The translations under genes and the position numbers were made by a program. A stretch of DNA of 64,000 bases from Rhodoblastus sp. (GTDB taxonomy: Bacteria > Pseudomonadota > Alphaproteobacteria > Rhizobiales > Beijerinckiaceae). The notes below the pieces were generated by a model that was not told the origin of the DNA, made no database searches, and saw only the letters and a program-made list of their open reading frames with translations. The DNA is taken from positions 1 to 64,000 of the forward strand of contig NZ_JAGRPM010000070.1 of NCBI RefSeq assembly GCF_019449565.1. The letters are read 5' to 3'. Position 1 is the first letter of the stretch, and every line of letters starts with the position of its first letter. Below, one piece after another: positions 61,305 through 64,000 of the stretch.

Positions 61305-61802
61305 TCATTCCGCCTGTTTCGGCTTGGGCCAATGATCCGACGCTGGATCGGAAGGCCCGCCCACAGCCGTCGTCTCGACTGGGCCGACGCCAATGATCTG
61401 GACCACGACCTCCTCGTCTCCCGCGCCATCCCAGTGGACTCCGCCGGCGGGATGAAGCACGTAGGAGCCGGCTTCGACTGGACGCGCCTGTTTGAAATCG
61501 AGCTTGTCGCCGGTTCCGTTCCACCAGACGCCCTTGATGACCGTTGCGTGGCGATCCTGCGAATGGAAATGCGGATTGGAGTGGAAGCCCGGCGGAAAAC
61601 GCACGCGCAGGACATAGACGCCGGGCCTGGACGGGTCTCCGAACAGGACCGCTTGTTCCGGACCGGCGCCGAGCGGACTCTTGAAGGGGACCTGTGTCGG
61701 CGCGAGATAAACGAAATCGTGGGCGGACTGGGCCGCGGCAGGAGCGGCCAGCCCGCATGCCGCGATCAGGAGGGCGTTCCGCAGGTTTTTGAAGCCGGTC
61801 AT
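61305..61802 (-). CDS. Exported cupin-domain protein (165 aa)
   Basis: The precursor has a signal peptide (about 1-25, ending AAAQS) and one cupin domain. Motif 1 is FHSNPHFHSQDRHATVIKG, where His residues replace or accompany the usual metal ligands, and motif 2 includes GGVHWDGAGDEEVVVQI. Such small periplasmic cupins resemble ChrR/quercetinase-type folds and bind a metal, but the substrate is not predictable. ATG 61802 starts the signal sequence. It is 34 bp downstream of the disrupted desaturase-type gene and in the same direction, so the two may have formed a unit. Confidence 0.85.
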   Translation of the reverse strand: MTGFKNLRNALLIAACGLAAPAAAQSAHDFVYLAPTQVPFKSPLGAGPEQAVLFGDPSRPGVYVLRVRFPPGFHSNPHFHSQDRHATVIKGVWWNGTGDKLDFKQARPVEAGSYVLHPAGGVHWDGAGDEEVVVQIIGVGPVETTAVGGPSDPASDHWPKPKQAE

Positions 61803-61836
61803 GTGGCGCTTTCCTCTTTTCTCCGTTGCAGGATCG

Positions 61837-62718
61837 TCATTCGGCTGCGGCGCTGGGCGCGGGCGCCCGCAGCCGCCTGAACCAGGCATCGGGATCGTTG
61901 AACTCGGATTCCGTCCGGCGCGACTGGAACAGCGGGAAGAATAATTGCACCCACCAGCGTTCATGGCCGTAAAGCCGGTCGCTTTCGACGCCGAAGGCGG
62001 GCGGATATTTCCGGGTGATGAGCGCAGTTCCGAAAAGAACATCCCAGAAAAACAGGAGATTGCCGAAATTGCGGCTGTAATGTCCGACGCCGTCGCTCTC
62101 GCTCAAAGCGTGATGGCTGAAATGGGTGGCGGGCGTCGAAATTACGCGCTCGACGATCCAGGCGAGCGGCGACAGGATCTTGGCGTCGTATAAATAGCGA
62201 TCCCACCTCACCTCACTGTGCGAGGCGGCGACGACCAGAATTGTCACGAGACCATAGGCGACCGCAAAAGCTCCGCCGCCGAGGAAGACGAAGACGGCGC
62301 CGGTCCAGACATTGGGCATCAGGAAGGAATAAAGGAAGCCGTTCCGGAAGGTGATGCGCACGCCCATATAAGGCGCCGAATGATGCGCGCGATGCCACAG
62401 CCAGCCGAATTTTGTATGGCCGAGTCTGTGCCACCAATATTGCACCATGTCCTCGCCGATCAGGAAGACCGGTAGCCATGCGAACCAGGGTCAATCCTTG
62501 AACGCATCCCGGGTTTCCGGCGTCAGCGCCAGCGCAAAGCCGAAGACGACGCCATAGATCAGAGGCCGGGACAGGAGATGGATCGCCAATGAGACGGCGT
62601 CCACCGCTGTCTCATTGGCGTCGCCCCTCGGGCTGGAAAATTTTCCGATCAGGAGTTCCAGCGCCCCGAGCGAAACAAGGATCAGAAGATAGGCGTGGCT
62701 GCTCAAAAAGGCCGTCAT
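61837..62718 (-). pseudogene. Sterol desaturase/fatty acid hydroxylase-type gene with in-frame TGA
   Basis: Both halves lie in one frame. Residues 1-75 (from ATG 62718) form the first membrane segments and end RDAFKD at TGA 62491-62493. Fifteen codons of the same frame (PWFAWLPVFLIGED) then lead into the second half. That half has the family His boxes HRLGH, WHRAHH and THFSHHA. The stop occupies a position where TGG (Trp) would read through smoothly, which points to a single nonsense change. The whole would be 293 residues, a normal length for this membrane di-iron hydroxylase family. It is a recent pseudogene or a sequencing error; reinitiation at ATG 62448 would lack the N-terminal helices. 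Confidence 0.8.
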
Positions 62719-62880
62719 GAAACAGGCTCCGGACGGAAAGGAAGCCGGCCTGCCGCCGGCGGCCCGTCAGGATAAGCGATTTAATACTACTAAATCTATC
62801 TGTTTTTGGTGAAATTGGCGTCGACCGCCGCCGCAGCCGACGACGCGGGTTTCAGCCGTATATTCGGGTCAAAAACGCAG

Positions 62881-64000
62881 CTATAGAAACGCCGCGAGCC
62901 TTTGCTCCAGCTTTTCAAAGTCTGTCGGGCTGGAAAGCGCCTTCCGGAGTCCGTTTGCGATTTCGGCCGCGGATCTTCCCCAGCCGTCATTGACCATCGA
63001 CTTGATATCCGGCCAGGGACCGTCGAAAGCCGCGGCTGCGCGAACCGCTTCGGCGAGCTTGCGAAAGTCGTCGAAGAAGAAAAAGGACTGCGGTCGCCCG
63101 AGCCGCCGATGGAGCGTGCGATTGAGTTCGGAATCCAGCAATACGATCGGCTTCTCCTCGGCGACAGCCTCGAGGATAGGGAAGCCGAAGCCTTCATAAA
63201 ACGAGGGGAAGACGAAAACGTCGCAGGACGCCAGCATCCGGGCCAGGGTCTCGTCCGATAGCTGCCCTCCGGAAATCGATTTGACATGGCTCTGGCTGAG
63301 GTCGACGCCAAATACGGTGAGCTCAAGATCGGTTGCGTCGAGCGCATTGAGCGCCGGAACCAGTCCCTTATGTTCGTAATGATTTCCAAAAATCAGTACG
63401 GATGCGCGCGCCGATGCGGGCTTGCGCCGCCGCGGTCTTTGCGGCTTGTCCTGCGCATATTCCAATGGGTTCATGGAATGGAACGAAGGCAGCAGCGCCG
63501 CGCCCGGCGCGAAGGAGAACCGCTTCGTGAAGCGGTCCATGGTATATTCGCTGTTGAACACGAACAGGTCGCCGGTGCGGCAGACGCGCTCCCATAGGGG
63601 AGCCAGGCCCTCGCTCTGGATGTACAGACAATCCACAGCGATCGTGTCCAGCAGGAAGACGCCGATTTTCTCGCACACGCAAGCGAGCCGATCGAACACG
63701 ATGTCCGCGAAGGGCTGTGAAAAAAGAAAACCGACCCCGGCCTTGACGTTCGCCGCCTCATCTTCGTCCGTGATGAGGCGGACGCCCGGGGGAAGGCGAA
63801 CGCCAAAATAGTCCAGCACGTCGCCGCTGGCGACGATCGCCAGCCTGACGTCGCTCAATTCCCGCAGGAGAAAAGGAAGAAGGGCGCAGATCAGCTTATT
63901 GGTGCCATTCCTGGTCTTTGACGCCGTCCTAATGTCGAACAGAACATCAAAATCATTGCCGCGCTCGATCAGGCGGTGGGCGTGATATTTTGGCGATGAG
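62881..64000 (-). CDS. GT4-type glycosyltransferase, partial (5' end beyond the window)
   Basis: The frame is open to the window edge, so the N-terminus is missing; a TTG at 63858 is probably internal. The visible 370 or so residues have a linker with GNHYEHKGLVPALNAL (nucleotide-sugar domain) and the retaining GT-B signature in SFYEGFGFPILEAVAEEKP, with the E-x7-E pair. RNGTNKLICALLPFLLREL upstream is part of the acceptor domain. It probably transfers a sugar to a polysaccharide or glycan. No partner gene is visible; the 162-bp gap to the desaturase-type gene has no other feature. Confidence 0.85.
   Translation of the reverse strand, partial: SSPKYHAHRLIERGNDFDVLFDIRTASKTRNGTNKLICALLPFLLRELSDVRLAIVASGDVLDYFGVRLPPGVRLITDEDEAANVKAGVGFLFSQPFADIVFDRLACVCEKIGVFLLDTIAVDCLYIQSEGLAPLWERVCRTGDLFVFNSEYTMDRFTKRFSFAPGAALLPSFHSMNPLEYAQDKPQRPRRRKPASARASVLIFGNHYEHKGLVPALNALDATDLELTVFGVDLSQSHVKSISGGQLSDETLARMLASCDVFVFPSFYEGFGFPILEAVAEEKPIVLLDSELNRTLHRRLGRPQSFFFFDDFRKLAEAVRAAAAFDGPWPDIKSMVNDGWGRSAAEIANGLRKALSSPTDFEKLEQRLAAFL

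Noticed and set aside
1..64000. CRISPR array, prophage structural genes, integrase or a replication origin
   Set aside because: No regularly spaced repeats, no phage head/tail or recombinase motifs and no iteron cluster were seen on reading the window.

Overview
The window looks like a GC-rich alphaproteobacterial chromosome, most likely order Hyphomicrobiales. Reasons: a clade I (TAT-type) nosZ in a nosRZDFYLX array, a fused two-unit NarK, ATGA-coupled operons, and PQQ biosynthesis genes of the kind kept by methylotrophs. Genus-level assignment is not possible from this sequence.

Layout. (1) 1-384: the 3' end of an IS21-type element has cut pqqD after codon 40, just downstream of an intact pqqA. 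(2) 913-4065: a trans-sulfuration enzyme, the iron-sulfur repair protein RIC behind an NnrR-type palindrome, and a Crp/Fnr regulator. (3) 4301-9371: the O2-independent ubiquinone module, ubiDX leftward and ubiTUV rightward, with a QueA-like fragment after ubiX. (4) 9361-13822: nnrS, thiO behind a TPP riboswitch, bluB behind a cobalamin riboswitch, and a second Crp/Fnr regulator behind a perfect FNR box. (5) 14063-25323: narK-narGHJI, then a parvulin, an unknown protein and a DUF2478 protein, behind an FNR box. (6) 25866-35110: cytochrome c and nosRZDFYLX. (7) 35167-39381: a ferritin-like protein, a DUF1858 protein, an NnrR-type regulator, a HemN-type radical SAM protein and an AhpD-like protein. 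(8) 39799-39830: a tRNA-Lys 3' fragment that resembles an integration scar. (9) 39980-47520: an unusual leftward set with a second NosR-like flavoprotein, ApbE, an orphan NosR N-terminal domain, a lectin-like/DUF3047 protein and a two-component system. (10) 47906-50231: peptide deformylase and an M32 carboxypeptidase. (11) 50959-60355: a small unknown protein, then a leftward trio of an HExxH zincin, a 1731-residue and a 1048-residue protein with no recognised function. (12) 61305-64000: a cupin, a sterol-desaturase-type gene broken by an in-frame TGA, and a glycosyltransferase that runs off the edge.

Together, regions 2-7 form an anaerobic respiration block. Nitrate enters through NarK and is reduced by NarGHI. 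N2O is reduced by NosZ using electrons from NosR and probably the adjacent cytochrome c. Ubiquinone can be made without oxygen, HemN-type chemistry would supply haem without oxygen, and RIC, NnrS and the ferritin-like protein deal with NO and iron damage. No nitrite or NO reductase is present in this window. Two kinds of palindrome are visible. TTGAT-type boxes flank narK and the second regulator. Perfect TTGCG-N4-CGCAA boxes precede RIC and the cytochrome c/nos region. The encoded regulators likewise fall into E-x-x-S-R and H-x-x-S-R recognition-helix types, which suggests separate oxygen and NO circuits. The most novel stretches are the flavoprotein set at 40-47.5 kb and the giant-protein cluster at 51-60 kb.
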